DNA of 12,928 bases from a bacterium (GTDB taxonomy: Bacteria; Auribacterota; Auribacteria; Auribacterales; Auribacteraceae), in NCBI GenBank assembly GCA_021161885.1, contig JAGGZS010000043.1, positions 1-12,928 on the forward strand, given 5' to 3'. The position numbers and the translations under genes are program-made. A model generated the notes under the pieces. The model was not told the origin of the DNA. It was given only the letters and a program-made list of their open reading frames with translations, and did no database searches. This document shows positions 1 to 6,943 of this stretch, one piece after another (position 1 is the first letter of the stretch; each line of letters begins with the position of its first letter).

Positions 1-73
1 CAGATATAATAATACTGAAAAAAATTGATCTTCTGTCAAATATTTTTTTGGGGCGCCTAACTTTATTTTCCAT
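1..73 (-). CDS. Start of a membrane protein, truncated by the window edge
   Basis: An ATG at 73-71 is preceded by a strong Shine-Dalgarno (GGAGG as read on the minus strand, 85-81, 7-nt spacer) and lies 15 bp after the stop of the DUF58 gene. The 24 visible codons encode a basic N-terminus (MENKVRRPKKIFDRR) followed by the start of a hydrophobic stretch (SIFFSIIIS), which looks like an N-terminal membrane anchor with a positive-inside flank. In MoxR/DUF58 operons the next genes are often VWA-domain membrane proteins of the BatA/BatB type or other membrane proteins, but too little is visible to assign this one. It is almost certainly co-transcribed with the DUF58 gene. Confidence 0.7.
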   Translation of the reverse strand, partial: MENKVRRPKKIFDRRSIFFSIIIS

Positions 74-88
74 TAATGTACCTCCGGT

Positions 89-964
89 TTAATGCCTTTT
101 TTCACGCATTTTGAAAAATTTTAATATTGGGTCAACATAAGATTTATCCGTCCTTATTTCTATTAAATCAACATTCATTGATTTAAACAGGTCTCGCCGT
201 TTCTGCAGTTCCATTGAAGAGAGCAGAGAAAATCCTTTACGCAGTTTTGAATCGTAAGTATCGACGATAATGGATTCGCCGGTTTCGGCATCCATAAGCT
301 CAACGAACCCGAGAGCCGGCATTTGTAATTCTCTTGGGTCAATAATGTTTACAGCTATAATATCGTGTCTTTTATTGGTTACCCGCATTGCCTTTTCGTA
401 CCCTTCGGATAAAAAATCCGATACCATAAAAACGACTGATTTCCTTGTGAGCACACGGTTAAGGTATGATATGCCAAGGTCAATATCGGTTTTGCTGCGT
501 TGCGGTTTAATAAACAGCAGTTCGCGTATTACTCTGAGCACGTGTTTTTTTCCTTTTTTAGGCGGTATGAATTTTTCTATTCTGTCGGTAAATACGATAA
601 GCCCTACTTTATCGTTATTTTTGATAGCGGAAAAAGCGAGCAGAGCGCATAGTTCGGCGGCTATTTCATTTTTCAGTTTATTTGTACTGCCGAAATAACC
701 CGATGAACTTACATCTACCATAAGCATTACTGTAAGTTCTCGTTCTTCCACAAACCGTTTCACAAAGGGACGTCCTGTACGGGCGGTTACGTTCCAGTCG
801 ATTGTGCGTATATCGTCGCCGACCTGATATTCCCTGACTTCGTCAAACTCTATACCGCTTCCTTTGAATGTGCTCTGGTACTCGCCGGCAAGGATATCGT
901 TGACCATACGGCTTGTATAAATCTGAATTTTCTGGACTTTTTTAAGGATTTCCTTGGGGATCAT
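89..964 (-). CDS. DUF58 (VWA-like) domain protein, MoxR partner
   Basis: The 291-residue protein carries the DUF58 signature. This is a Gly-rich start near residues 35-40, then REYQVGDD and a DIRTIDW segment (about 44-57), followed by VKRFVEERE. A von Willebrand A-like fold begins with an intact MIDAS-type D84-V-S86-S-S88 motif, and a second acidic loop (VSDFLSEG) lies near 180-188. No signal peptide or membrane segment is visible, so it is expected in the cytoplasm. DUF58 proteins are coupled genetically to MoxR AAA+ ATPases and are thought to act with them in assembling or activating envelope or metal-dependent proteins; the client is unknown. Its ATG overlaps the MoxR stop as ATGA (4-nt overlap), which indicates translational coupling. 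A GAGG lies about 10 nt upstream of the start. Confidence 0.93.
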   Translation of the reverse strand: MIPKEILKKVQKIQIYTSRMVNDILAGEYQSTFKGSGIEFDEVREYQVGDDIRTIDWNVTARTGRPFVKRFVEERELTVMLMVDVSSSGYFGSTNKLKNEIAAELCALLAFSAIKNNDKVGLIVFTDRIEKFIPPKKGKKHVLRVIRELLFIKPQRSKTDIDLGISYLNRVLTRKSVVFMVSDFLSEGYEKAMRVTNKRHDIIAVNIIDPRELQMPALGFVELMDAETGESIIVDTYDSKLRKGFSLLSSMELQKRRDLFKSMNVDLIEIRTDKSYVDPILKFFKMREKRH

Positions 965-1950
965 GGAACTTCAACCTCATCAAAAATTTTTCTTATTACG
1001 TCTTCCGAAGTCATCTCTTCCGCTTCGGCTTCATAAGTGATAATAATCCGATGTCTTAATATATCCATACCGATAGATTTTACGTCCTGCGGAGTTACAT
1101 AACCTCTGCCGTTAATAAACGCATACGCTTTTGACGCAAGGGTCAATGCGATTGTCGCTCGCGGCGACGCCCCATAAGCGATATAATCGCTCACGTCAAT
1201 GTTGTAGGCGTGCGGTTCGCGAGTGGCGAACACAATATCGATTATGTAATCTTTAATTTTATCATCCATATATATTTTATTGACCACTTCTCTCGCCCTA
1301 AAAATATCATCTGGTTTGATTACGGGGTTTACCTTTATCTCTGACGACGTATGCGCCATTCGCTCGAGTATTTCTTTTTCTTCTTGTTTATTCGGATACG
1401 ATATGCGTAGTTTAAGCATAAACCTGTCAACTTGTGCTTCAGGCAATGGATAAGTGCCTTCCTGCTCAATGGGGTTTTGGGTAGCGAGCACAAGGAACGG
1501 CTCTTCCAGTTTAAATGTCTGGCTGCCGATTGTAACCTGCCGTTCCTGCATGGCTTCTAAAAGAGCGCTTTGCACTTTGGCAGGCGCGCGGTTGATTTCA
1601 TCGGCAAGTATTATATTTGAAAAAATAGGCCCTTTTTTAACGGTAAACTCGCTTGAGCGCGGATTATAAACCAACGTACCGATTAAATCGGCAGGCAGAA
1701 GATCGGGGGTAAACTGCAGCCTCTGAAACCCGGTAGACAGCACTTTTGCGAGTGTGCTTATGGACAAGGTCTTAGCAAGTCCGGGCACACCTTCAAGAAG
1801 TACATGCCCGTCTGCGAGCAGCCCTATGAGCAGTCTTTCAATGAGATATTTTTGTCCGACGATAACTTTGCCGATCTCAGTATAAATTTTTTCTACAAAT
1901 CCGCTTTCTTTTTTTACAAGTTCATTGATTTCAGTCATATCCGTTACCAT
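961..1950 (-). CDS. MoxR-family AAA+ ATPase
   Basis: The 329-residue protein has all main MoxR elements. These are Walker A GVPGLAKT (54-61), Walker B ILADEINR (114-121), the MoxR-typical AKVQSALLEAMQERQVTIG segment (124-142), sensor-1 region ATQNPIEQEGTYPLPEAQVDRF (157-177) and a C-terminal AAA lid. MoxR ATPases act as chaperone-like motors with VWA-domain partners, here most likely the DUF58 protein encoded immediately downstream. The first ATG is preferred: AAGGAGA lies about 8 nt upstream, inside the end of the BatD-like gene, giving a 20-bp overlap with that gene's stop. A second in-frame ATG four codons later lacks such a site. Expected location is the cytoplasm or the inner face of the membrane. 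Family assignment is firm; the cellular client is not known. Confidence 0.96.
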   Translation of the reverse strand: MVTDMTEINELVKKESGFVEKIYTEIGKVIVGQKYLIERLLIGLLADGHVLLEGVPGLAKTLSISTLAKVLSTGFQRLQFTPDLLPADLIGTLVYNPRSSEFTVKKGPIFSNIILADEINRAPAKVQSALLEAMQERQVTIGSQTFKLEEPFLVLATQNPIEQEGTYPLPEAQVDRFMLKLRISYPNKQEEKEILERMAHTSSEIKVNPVIKPDDIFRAREVVNKIYMDDKIKDYIIDIVFATREPHAYNIDVSDYIAYGASPRATIALTLASKAYAFINGRGYVTPQDVKSIGMDILRHRIIITYEAEAEEMTSEDVIRKIFDEVEVP

Positions 1951-2920
1951 TTACTTGTCTCCTTATATCAGGTATAATGTTAATATTTTCAAATTGGTTT
2001 TCGGTTAGTTTACGCCGTGATTGATCTTTAAAAAAGGTTATTAATTTTACCGCCCTTTTATGCCATCTATCCAGTTCTTCGGAAGTCAATTTTTCTCCGG
2101 AAAATTTTATGCGGTTAGCAGCGGCTATTATTTCTTTATATTCAATAAACTGTTTTTGCGGTATTGAGGACTTTAAATTTAATTTTTCCTCGGTTATTCG
2201 TGAACCTTTTAAACTAATGCCGGGTGCTTTAGCCTCAAAATAGCTTTGGAGCGATTTGATTAAGGCATCGAAAAATTTATCTGTTTCTCCTGAAATTTTA
2301 TATTTGCGTACAGAGTTCAGTTTAAGCAATGTTCTTTCTTCAATATCCCCTGATAACGATTTTTCTTTGTTTATAATTTCTTGTTTTTTCTGTTTGGATT
2401 TATAAGTAAGATACCCCACGGTAAAAACAGCCGAGCCCGCGATTAACAATATTATAAGCCAAGTTGCAAATCTTGTGCTTTGGCGTAAAAGGTAACGGCT
2501 TTTAGATAAAACAGTTATATCGTACGGACTGGTTTTTTTTATTTTTTTTATTCCCGATTCCCTCTCGGTTACTTCAAAAGCACAGTAACTTATCCTTCCT
2601 TTACCCGGTTCGGAAGCTCGAAAAACATATTTAAAATGCATGGTATTTTTTTTGGAATCGTTATACATTTGATAACTATTTTCCTGTTTAGAGCCAATAA
2701 TTTCAAGCAGATAAGAATCCGGCGCTTTTACCGGTTCTATTTGATAAGCGGTCGGAGCTCCGATCCAAGTAAAATCTATATTAAGCACAAGCTCGCCGCC
2801 TTGAACGACAGTAGTTGAACTTACCGATGAAGTAAGTTCCGACTGAACAGCGCAATAAGAATTGCCGCATATTAAAAAAATCAAAAATATCGTAAACACA
2901 ATAAATACATTTTGTTTCAT
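1931..2920 (-). CDS. BatD-like secreted/membrane-anchored protein of the MoxR operon
   Basis: The start is placed at 2920, giving 329 aa. The frame is open upstream to 3064, but that stretch overlaps the preceding gene. The ATG at 2920 has AGAAAGG upstream (about 12 nt) and begins a clear signal peptide (MKQNVFIVFTIFLIF..., cleavage near SYCA/VQ, residue 24). An all-beta-looking ectodomain follows (about 25-148, including an EPGKGRISY strand turn), then one membrane helix (about 151-173, FATWLIILLIAGSAVF...). A cytoplasmic Lys-rich linker leads to a helical tail (about 190-329). This layout (signal, Ig-like ectodomain, TM, helical C-domain) and the position before moxR match BatD/DUF-type oxygen-tolerance proteins, though overall similarity looks weak. 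The ectodomain would sense or bind on the outside and the tail could contact MoxR/DUF58; this is inferred from topology. Confidence 0.72.
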   Translation of the reverse strand: MKQNVFIVFTIFLIFLICGNSYCAVQSELTSSVSSTTVVQGGELVLNIDFTWIGAPTAYQIEPVKAPDSYLLEIIGSKQENSYQMYNDSKKNTMHFKYVFRASEPGKGRISYCAFEVTERESGIKKIKKTSPYDITVLSKSRYLLRQSTRFATWLIILLIAGSAVFTVGYLTYKSKQKKQEIINKEKSLSGDIEERTLLKLNSVRKYKISGETDKFFDALIKSLQSYFEAKAPGISLKGSRITEEKLNLKSSIPQKQFIEYKEIIAAANRIKFSGEKLTSEELDRWHKRAVKLITFFKDQSRRKLTENQFENINIIPDIRRQVNGNGYD

Positions 2921-2954
2921 AAACGATAATAACCTTTCTGTAAAATCCAAAAAA

Positions 2955-4052
2955 TCAAGATTTTTCATTAAGAATAAAATCCGGCATTTTTCTGGTTTTA
3001 AGGAAAACTTCCAGTTGCCCAATTTCTCTAATAATATTGATTTTAAGTTTTTTGTCAATATCAATAGCGGCCATAAAAAACAGCAGGTCGCTGACGTCGT
3101 CGATTACTTGATCGTTAACGCTGATTATCATATCGCCTTCTTTTAATCCTCCAAGATAAGCGGGACTGTCGGGAAAAACTTTGCTTATAACTATGCCTCT
3201 GCCCGAAAAATCGGCTCTTGTTTTGTAATAGCGCATTTCGTCTTGAGATGGATTTTTAACCTCTATACCTAACCATGATCGTTTTGGCTGACCGGAATTG
3301 ATCATATTTGAAATTTGATTTTTTATCATATCTATGGGCACGGCAAACGAGATGTTTTGCGGCTGGAATATACCTGTGGCAGAAGAACCTGCGTTGGAAT
3401 CATTTACCAGCACGGCAGTCATAATTCCGATTACCTCGCCTTGGCAGTTAAACAACGGACTGCCGCTGTCGCCCGGATTAATGGGCAATGAGGTTTGGAT
3501 GAATCCATTGTAATAACCCGCCCCGAAACCACATCTATTTAATCCATTAATAAAGCCTACGGAAAAAGTGCTTGCCAGACCATACGGATTAGTTATGCTC
3601 ATCACAACAGACCCCGGAGTGCAGTTAAGAGCCGACCCGAGTTTTAAAGTCGGCAACTCTGATTTATCTATTTTCACTAAAGCGATATTATAAACTTTGT
3701 CTATAGCGATAAGTTCAGCGGGGTATTCCCAGTTATCCTTAGTTATGACAGTAATAAACCCCCTGCCGCAACAGGTATCTGCGGAAGTAATAATATATCC
3801 GTCCTTGCTTACAAAAAACCCCGATGCTATTAACGGACAACTTTTTTTGTTGGGTTTAGCCGAAAAAGGAGTTGTAACTATTCTTACGACCGACGGGGAA
3901 CAGGTTTGATACCAGTTTTGGAGTTCAGCCTCTATAGATTTCAGGTATAAAAAACCCTGTCCTGAGTTTGAGTCGTTGTCGCGGCAGATAAGCTCGCTAT
4001 TTGAAAACACTAATCCTAATATTACCGATAAAAGAGTAATTTTATAAATCAT
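2955..4052 (-). CDS. HtrA/DegP-like PDZ protein, predicted catalytically dead (pseudoprotease)
   Basis: The 365-residue protein has an N-terminal signal or anchor segment (1-20, MIYKITLLSVILGLVFS), a trypsin-like HtrA domain (about 45-245) and one PDZ domain (about 258-350, WLGIEV ... GGLKEGDMIISVND). The serine loop is preserved (INPGDSGSPL, S196), as are the HtrA segments NPYGLASTFSVG and FIQTSLPIN. The position of the catalytic His (normally TNxHV) reads ITSADT with D92, and the Asp position (normally DIAV) reads NIAL with N122. There is no histidine anywhere in the protein, so a Ser-His-Asp charge relay is impossible. Eight cysteines (23, 51, 72, 94, 95, 144, 174, 203) are unusual and could form disulfides. 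The gene follows the anti-sigma gene by 31 bp and has a weak Shine-Dalgarno. A sensor or scaffold role in sigma control is inferred. Confidence 0.9.
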   Translation of the reverse strand: MIYKITLLSVILGLVFSNSELICRDNDSNSGQGFLYLKSIEAELQNWYQTCSPSVVRIVTTPFSAKPNKKSCPLIASGFFVSKDGYIITSADTCCGRGFITVITKDNWEYPAELIAIDKVYNIALVKIDKSELPTLKLGSALNCTPGSVVMSITNPYGLASTFSVGFINGLNRCGFGAGYYNGFIQTSLPINPGDSGSPLFNCQGEVIGIMTAVLVNDSNAGSSATGIFQPQNISFAVPIDMIKNQISNMINSGQPKRSWLGIEVKNPSQDEMRYYKTRADFSGRGIVISKVFPDSPAYLGGLKEGDMIISVNDQVIDDVSDLLFFMAAIDIDKKLKINIIREIGQLEVFLKTRKMPDFILNEKS

Positions 4053-4083
4053 AACCTACTAATCTTATGTTTAAATTGTAAAA

Positions 4084-4644
4084 TTAATAATATATTTTTG
4101 CCCTTTTTGCCTGAACGTCTCTTACAGTGATAGGGGTTATCATGTATGAACCGCTGATATTTGCCGGCCGCAATAAGTTTCTATTAAAATTTTGTGGATT
4201 CGAATAAATGTTGCTGTCGGATTTTTCAGACGCGAGCTGAGTTATATTGTTTTTTAGATTCTCGCCCGCTGTTTGAATATTTTGCTGGATTTTATCGTAA
4301 AACATTACATTTACAGTTATAGACGCAATAAGCGCCACCGCGAGACAAGCGCTCAGAGCAATAGACGGAGTCGATAATGCATTAAAAAATCTATCTTTCA
4401 AAGACACCACATTGCAAGATAGAATACGCCGTTTAATATTGCTTTTTAGGTTCTCGAAATATTCTGCTTTCGGGCGTTCATAGGCTTTCACCATAAACAA
4501 CCCTCTTAACTCAAGCATTTCTTCATACAAACTTCGACATTTTTTACATTTTTTAAGATGGTTATCAACGATTCTTTTAGTTGAAACATCAAGGCGGTTG
4601 TCAATGTATTCCGATATGCAATAGCTAATTTTCGAACAATTCAT
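4084..4644 (-). CDS. Zinc-finger transmembrane anti-sigma factor
   Basis: The 186-residue protein begins with a ZAS/zf-HC2-type domain (about 1-45). It carries the H29-x3-C33-x2-C36 motif (NHLKKCKKC), and C3 or C9 is a candidate fourth ligand. A charged linker is followed by one membrane helix at about 93-115 (PSIALSACLAVALIASITVNVMF). A short Asn/Gln-rich extracytoplasmic tail of about 70 residues ends in AKIYY. This is the standard topology of RseA/RsiW-type anti-sigma factors: the N-domain holds the sigma factor at the membrane and the outer tail receives the stress signal. It lies 17 bp after the sigma gene with GGAGG five nt upstream of its ATG. The aromatic C-terminus could be a ligand for the PDZ domain encoded by the next gene; that is inference. 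Confidence 0.9.
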   Translation of the reverse strand: MNCSKISYCISEYIDNRLDVSTKRIVDNHLKKCKKCRSLYEEMLELRGLFMVKAYERPKAEYFENLKSNIKRRILSCNVVSLKDRFFNALSTPSIALSACLAVALIASITVNVMFYDKIQQNIQTAGENLKNNITQLASEKSDSNIYSNPQNFNRNLLRPANISGSYMITPITVRDVQAKRAKIYY

Positions 4645-4661
4645 ATTAACCTCCGAGCCCT

Positions 4662-5291
4662 TTAATTATAATTTACCGCGTTTTTTTTTGAAAACCGTTT
4701 TTTGTTTTTATCGTAATTTAAAACATCAATCATGGAGTTTCTTACTTTTAATCTTGCGTGATGCAGTCTTGATTTAACAGTTCCGGGTGAAGTTTTCAAT
4801 ATCTCTGATATATCCTGTATGCTCAATCCTTGGAATTCAAACATTACAAGAACAGTTTTATGTTTTACGGGCAGTTTATCTATTGATTGGGACAATACCT
4901 CCATAGTTTCTTTCATCTCTAAAGTTTTATAAGGGGAGTTAACGCTGAATTTATGTTTCAGCCGTTCATCAAGATACATCGCAGGGTCTATTTCATTGGT
5001 AACTTTTTTTAAAAAAGTCATATTTTTTCTTAAGTACCTGTATGAGCAGTTTATTGTTATCCTGTAAAGCCAAGTAAAAAACGAGCATTTTCCCATAAAT
5101 TTCGGTAACCCTTTATACGCTCTTATGAAAACTTCCTGTGTTACGTCGTCAGCGCTTGTGTGGTCTCCGATCATTTGGTAGGCAAGGGAATAAACCCTTT
5201 CTTTGTATCGGTCTAAAAGGATATAAAAAGATTCGGCGTTACCTCGCTGGCATTCTTTTATTATTTTTTTCTCATCATCTAATAAAGCCAT
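4662..5291 (-). CDS. RNA polymerase ECF-type sigma factor (RpoE-like)
   Basis: The 209-residue protein has the two-domain ECF layout. Region 2 (about 20-90) contains ERVYSLAYQMIGDHTSADDVTQ and the promoter-melting segment FTWLYRITINCSYRYLRK. Region 4 (about 130-185) contains LPVKHKTVLVMFEFQGLS and the helix-turn-helix SEILKTSPGTVKSRLHHAR. A basic tail follows (NKKRFSKKN). No region 3 or extra C-terminal domain is seen. The ATG has AGAGGTG about 5 nt upstream. The anti-sigma factor is encoded immediately downstream, so this sigma is probably sequestered at the membrane until an envelope signal. A candidate ECF-type promoter is found upstream, consistent with autoregulation. Exact ECF group cannot be given from sequence alone. 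Confidence 0.96.
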   Translation of the reverse strand: MALLDDEKKIIKECQRGNAESFYILLDRYKERVYSLAYQMIGDHTSADDVTQEVFIRAYKGLPKFMGKCSFFTWLYRITINCSYRYLRKNMTFLKKVTNEIDPAMYLDERLKHKFSVNSPYKTLEMKETMEVLSQSIDKLPVKHKTVLVMFEFQGLSIQDISEILKTSPGTVKSRLHHARLKVRNSMIDVLNYDKNKKRFSKKNAVNYN

Positions 5292-5318
5292 CTTGCACCT
5301 CTTTATTTTAATTGAATA

Positions 5319-5347
5319 ATTATATCATTGCCTCAAACATAAATAAA
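5319..5347 (-). promoter_or_regulatory. Possible housekeeping promoter of the sigma operon
   Basis: A perfect minus-strand TATAAT (5324-5319) lies 27 bp upstream of the sigma ATG. The best -35 at 17-bp spacing is TTTATT (5347-5342), a 3/6 match. It could supply basal transcription in addition to the ECF-like site, but perfect TATAAT boxes are common by chance in AT-rich sequence. Confidence 0.3.
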
Positions 5348-5372
5348 TATGATTTTGATTGTCTTTTACTAA

Positions 5373-5400
5373 ATAGATTATTTAAACAAGTAAAAGTTCA
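5373..5400 (-). promoter_or_regulatory. Candidate ECF-type promoter of the sigma operon
   Basis: On the minus strand TGAACTT (5400-5394) is followed after 16 bp by TCTAT (5377-5373). This resembles the known RpoE-group consensus (GGAACTT, 15-17 bp, TCTRA) with mismatches at the first and last positions. It lies about 80 bp upstream of the sigma start codon, and its -35 element abuts the T-run of the upstream terminator. Autoregulation is inferred. Confidence 0.45.
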
Positions 5401-5437
5401 AAAAAAACCGCCCGGGTTTAAGCCGTGCGGTTTTTTT
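5400..5437 (-). terminator. Rho-independent terminator after the coiled-coil gene
   Basis: Read on the minus strand, CCGC pairs with GCGG and an inner CGG/CCG pair closes a 7-nt loop, with one C/T mismatch between the two stems. The hairpin is followed by a run of at least seven T. The A/T flanks pair as well, so it would fold in both directions. It starts about 45 bp after the stop at 5482 and separates the coiled-coil gene from the sigma operon. Confidence 0.85.
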
Positions 5438-5481
5438 TGGGTAAAGTCTATTGATTTCCGTGTAAGTTAGACCGGTATATT

Positions 5482-5973
5482 TTATTTTAATATCTTGTTA
5501 ATCAGCAAATCCGTATCGAAAGAGGATGTCTCTTCTTCTGTTATAATGTGCATCTTATGGAATTTTAAAAATTCAGCGAAATCGGTAAATTCTCTTAATG
5601 AATGTTTATCTATCTTGTTAAGAAAAATCTCGTTTTTAGAAATAAACAATGTTTTTTTCTCTTTAACAGGTTCATTTTGAGATTTCGCGGTATTTTTATT
5701 TTTTTTCATTTTTTTAATCTGCTCGTTGAGCTGATTAAGCCGAGCCATAGCCAGCCGTTTACGGACTTCTTCAAGCCGTTTCATAGCTTTAGCTATTTTC
5801 TGGTTCATTTCCTGTAACTTTTCCCGATTGTTTTTCTGGATATGTGATATGTTTTTTATGCGGTCAGCGCTTTGCTGAAGTTTTTCAGCGCTTTTTTTCA
5901 ATGCGTCAAGAAAAATTTCCATATTATTTTTCGGTTCATTTTTTTTATAGTTTTCATCTTTTTTGGGATCCAT
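5482..5973 (-). CDS. Lys-rich coiled-coil protein of unknown function
   Basis: I do not recognise this 163-residue protein. It is highly charged, dominated by Lys, Glu and Asn, and contains no Gly, Cys or Trp. Residues about 18-92 look like a long alpha-helical coiled coil (LDALKKSAEKLQQSADRI ... MKRLEEVRKRLAMARLNQL). A polybasic stretch (87-107) and a more mixed C-terminal part (108-163, FTDFAEFLKFHKMHI) follow and may form a small fold. There is no signal peptide or membrane segment, so it is expected in the cytoplasm. The start is well supported by AGGAGG nine nt upstream, and a terminator follows the stop, so it is probably a single-gene transcript. Roles as a nucleic-acid-associated or structural protein would fit the composition but nothing specific supports either. 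Confidence 0.85.
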   Translation of the reverse strand: MDPKKDENYKKNEPKNNMEIFLDALKKSAEKLQQSADRIKNISHIQKNNREKLQEMNQKIAKAMKRLEEVRKRLAMARLNQLNEQIKKMKKNKNTAKSQNEPVKEKKTLFISKNEIFLNKIDKHSLREFTDFAEFLKFHKMHIITEEETSSFDTDLLINKILK

Positions 5974-6012
5974 CTATTAAGCCCTCCTGACAATGTTGTA
6001 TAGACGTTATTT

Positions 6013-6041
6013 ATTATAATCAAATAATCAGCAATTTTTAA
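6013..6041 (-). promoter_or_regulatory. Candidate sigma-70 promoter of the coiled-coil gene
   Basis: On the minus strand TTAAAA (6041-6036) and a perfect TATAAT (6018-6013) are spaced by 17 bp, about 40 bp upstream of the ATG at 5973. The -35 matches 4/6 of the consensus. Confidence 0.5.
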
Positions 6042-6065
6042 TATCTTTCTAATATAGATATAACA

Positions 6066-6085
6066 TATCATTTGTGTAAATGATA
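6066..6085. promoter_or_regulatory. 8-bp dyad in the divergent intergenic region
   Basis: TATCATTT-GTGT-AAATGATA is a perfect inverted repeat with a 4-nt spacer. It lies between the two divergent promoters of the coiled-coil gene and trmJ, where an operator could act on either. It may also be a chance AT-rich palindrome; no partner regulator is encoded nearby. Confidence 0.35.
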
Positions 6086-6112
6086 GTAATCATAAAAAAA
6101 AACGGCTTTTTT

Positions 6113-6141
6113 TTGTAAATTTTTTTATTTTAAGTTAAACT
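6113..6141 (+). promoter_or_regulatory. Candidate sigma-70 promoter of trmJ
   Basis: TTGTAA (6113-6118) and TAAACT (6136-6141) are separated by 17 bp, about 35 bp upstream of the trmJ ATG. Each box matches the consensus at about 4/6. Confidence 0.35.
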
Positions 6142-6175
6142 TTTTACAGCAATAAATTTTAATTTCGGAGACTTT

Positions 6176-6910
6176 ATGGACAGACTAACGCCTAAACTTG
6201 ATAACATTTATATTGTTCTTGTTGAACCGAAACAGCCGGGCAACATCGGTTCATGCTGTCGAGCTATGAAAAATATGGGCATTACCTCGCTTCGGCTTGT
6301 CAATCCCGTACCTTATCTTGTGCCTGAAACTTTCAAGCTATGTTACGGAGCCGATGACTTGGTTCACAATGCCGCCATCTACACCGATCTTAAAAGCGCT
6401 GTATCCGACGCGGGGTTTGTTGTGGGGTTCACCCGCAGAAAAGGCAAAAACAGAAAACCCGTATACTGGCTTGAAGAAGTTTTGCCGGATATAATCAATC
6501 ATTCGCAAAACAATAAAATCGCTCTTGTTTTCGGCAGGGAATCTAAAGGGCTGTTCAACGATGAACTTAGATTATGCCATGCCCAAGCGGCTATTCCGAC
6601 AAAACTTAAATTTCCCACGCTTAATTTATCGCAAGCGGTTCTTATGGTTTGTTACGAATTATTTATCTGCCGGCATAGTCCTGATCCAACCGTATTGCAG
6701 TTCTTGCCTCAAGGAGAAACGGAACAGATGTACACCCATATTAAATCGACTTTATCACTGATGGAATATAAGAAAAAAGGCTCCAATGATCTGCCCAAAC
6801 GAATTTTAAACACACTAAGAAGAATTTTTAACCGATCCGGGCTTGAAAGACAAGAAACGCAAATGATTCACGGGCTTTGTTCACGGATAGAAAAATTGCT
6901 GAAAAAATAA
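6176..6910 (+). CDS. trmJ: tRNA (cytidine/uridine-2'-O)-methyltransferase TrmJ
   Basis: At 244 aa it is the same size as TrmJ of E. coli (246 aa). The SPOUT-fold motifs are all present. Motif 1 is PGNIGSCCRAMKNMG (21-35, with the conserved N23 and R29). Motif 2 is LVFGRESKGL (117-126). Motif 3 is IPTKLKFPTLNLSQAV (140-155), which forms the SAM-binding knot. The C-terminal helical extension RRIFNRSGLERQE (215-227) is the TrmJ-type tail rather than that of TrmL or TrmH. The enzyme methylates the 2'-hydroxyl of nucleotide 32 in the tRNA anticodon loop using S-adenosylmethionine, in the cytoplasm. GGAG lies 5 nt before the ATG. It stands alone, transcribed away from the coiled-coil gene and towards the beta-propeller gene. 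Confidence 0.92.
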   Translation: MDRLTPKLDNIYIVLVEPKQPGNIGSCCRAMKNMGITSLRLVNPVPYLVPETFKLCYGADDLVHNAAIYTDLKSAVSDAGFVVGFTRRKGKNRKPVYWLEEVLPDIINHSQNNKIALVFGRESKGLFNDELRLCHAQAAIPTKLKFPTLNLSQAVLMVCYELFICRHSPDPTVLQFLPQGETEQMYTHIKSTLSLMEYKKKGSNDLPKRILNTLRRIFNRSGLERQETQMIHGLCSRIEKLLKK

Positions 6911-6916
6911 AACCGA

Positions 6917-6943
6917 TTCCTTGCGTAATCTAAGGAAATTTTG
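6917..6943 (+). terminator. Weak hairpin after trmJ, possible terminator
   Basis: TTCCTT (6917-6922) pairs with AAGGAA (6932-6937) around a 9-nt loop and is followed by ATTTTG. The stem is only 6 bp and the T-run short. It overlaps the outer edge of the short repeat copy, so that repeat may supply part of the terminator. Confidence 0.35.

Noticed and set aside
270..698. 142-codon plus-strand frame opposite the DUF58 gene
   Set aside because: Shadow of a well-conserved DUF58 coding region; Ser-rich composition without motifs or ribosome site.
2920..3064. N-terminal extension of the BatD-like protein to an ATG at 3064 or 2968
   Set aside because: It overlaps the HtrA-like gene, lacks a Shine-Dalgarno, and would bury the clear signal peptide that starts at 2920.
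6097..6115. A-run/CGGC/T-run hairpin upstream of trmJ as a terminator
   Set aside because: The stem is only A:T pairs with a 4-base loop, and no gene ends there on either strand.
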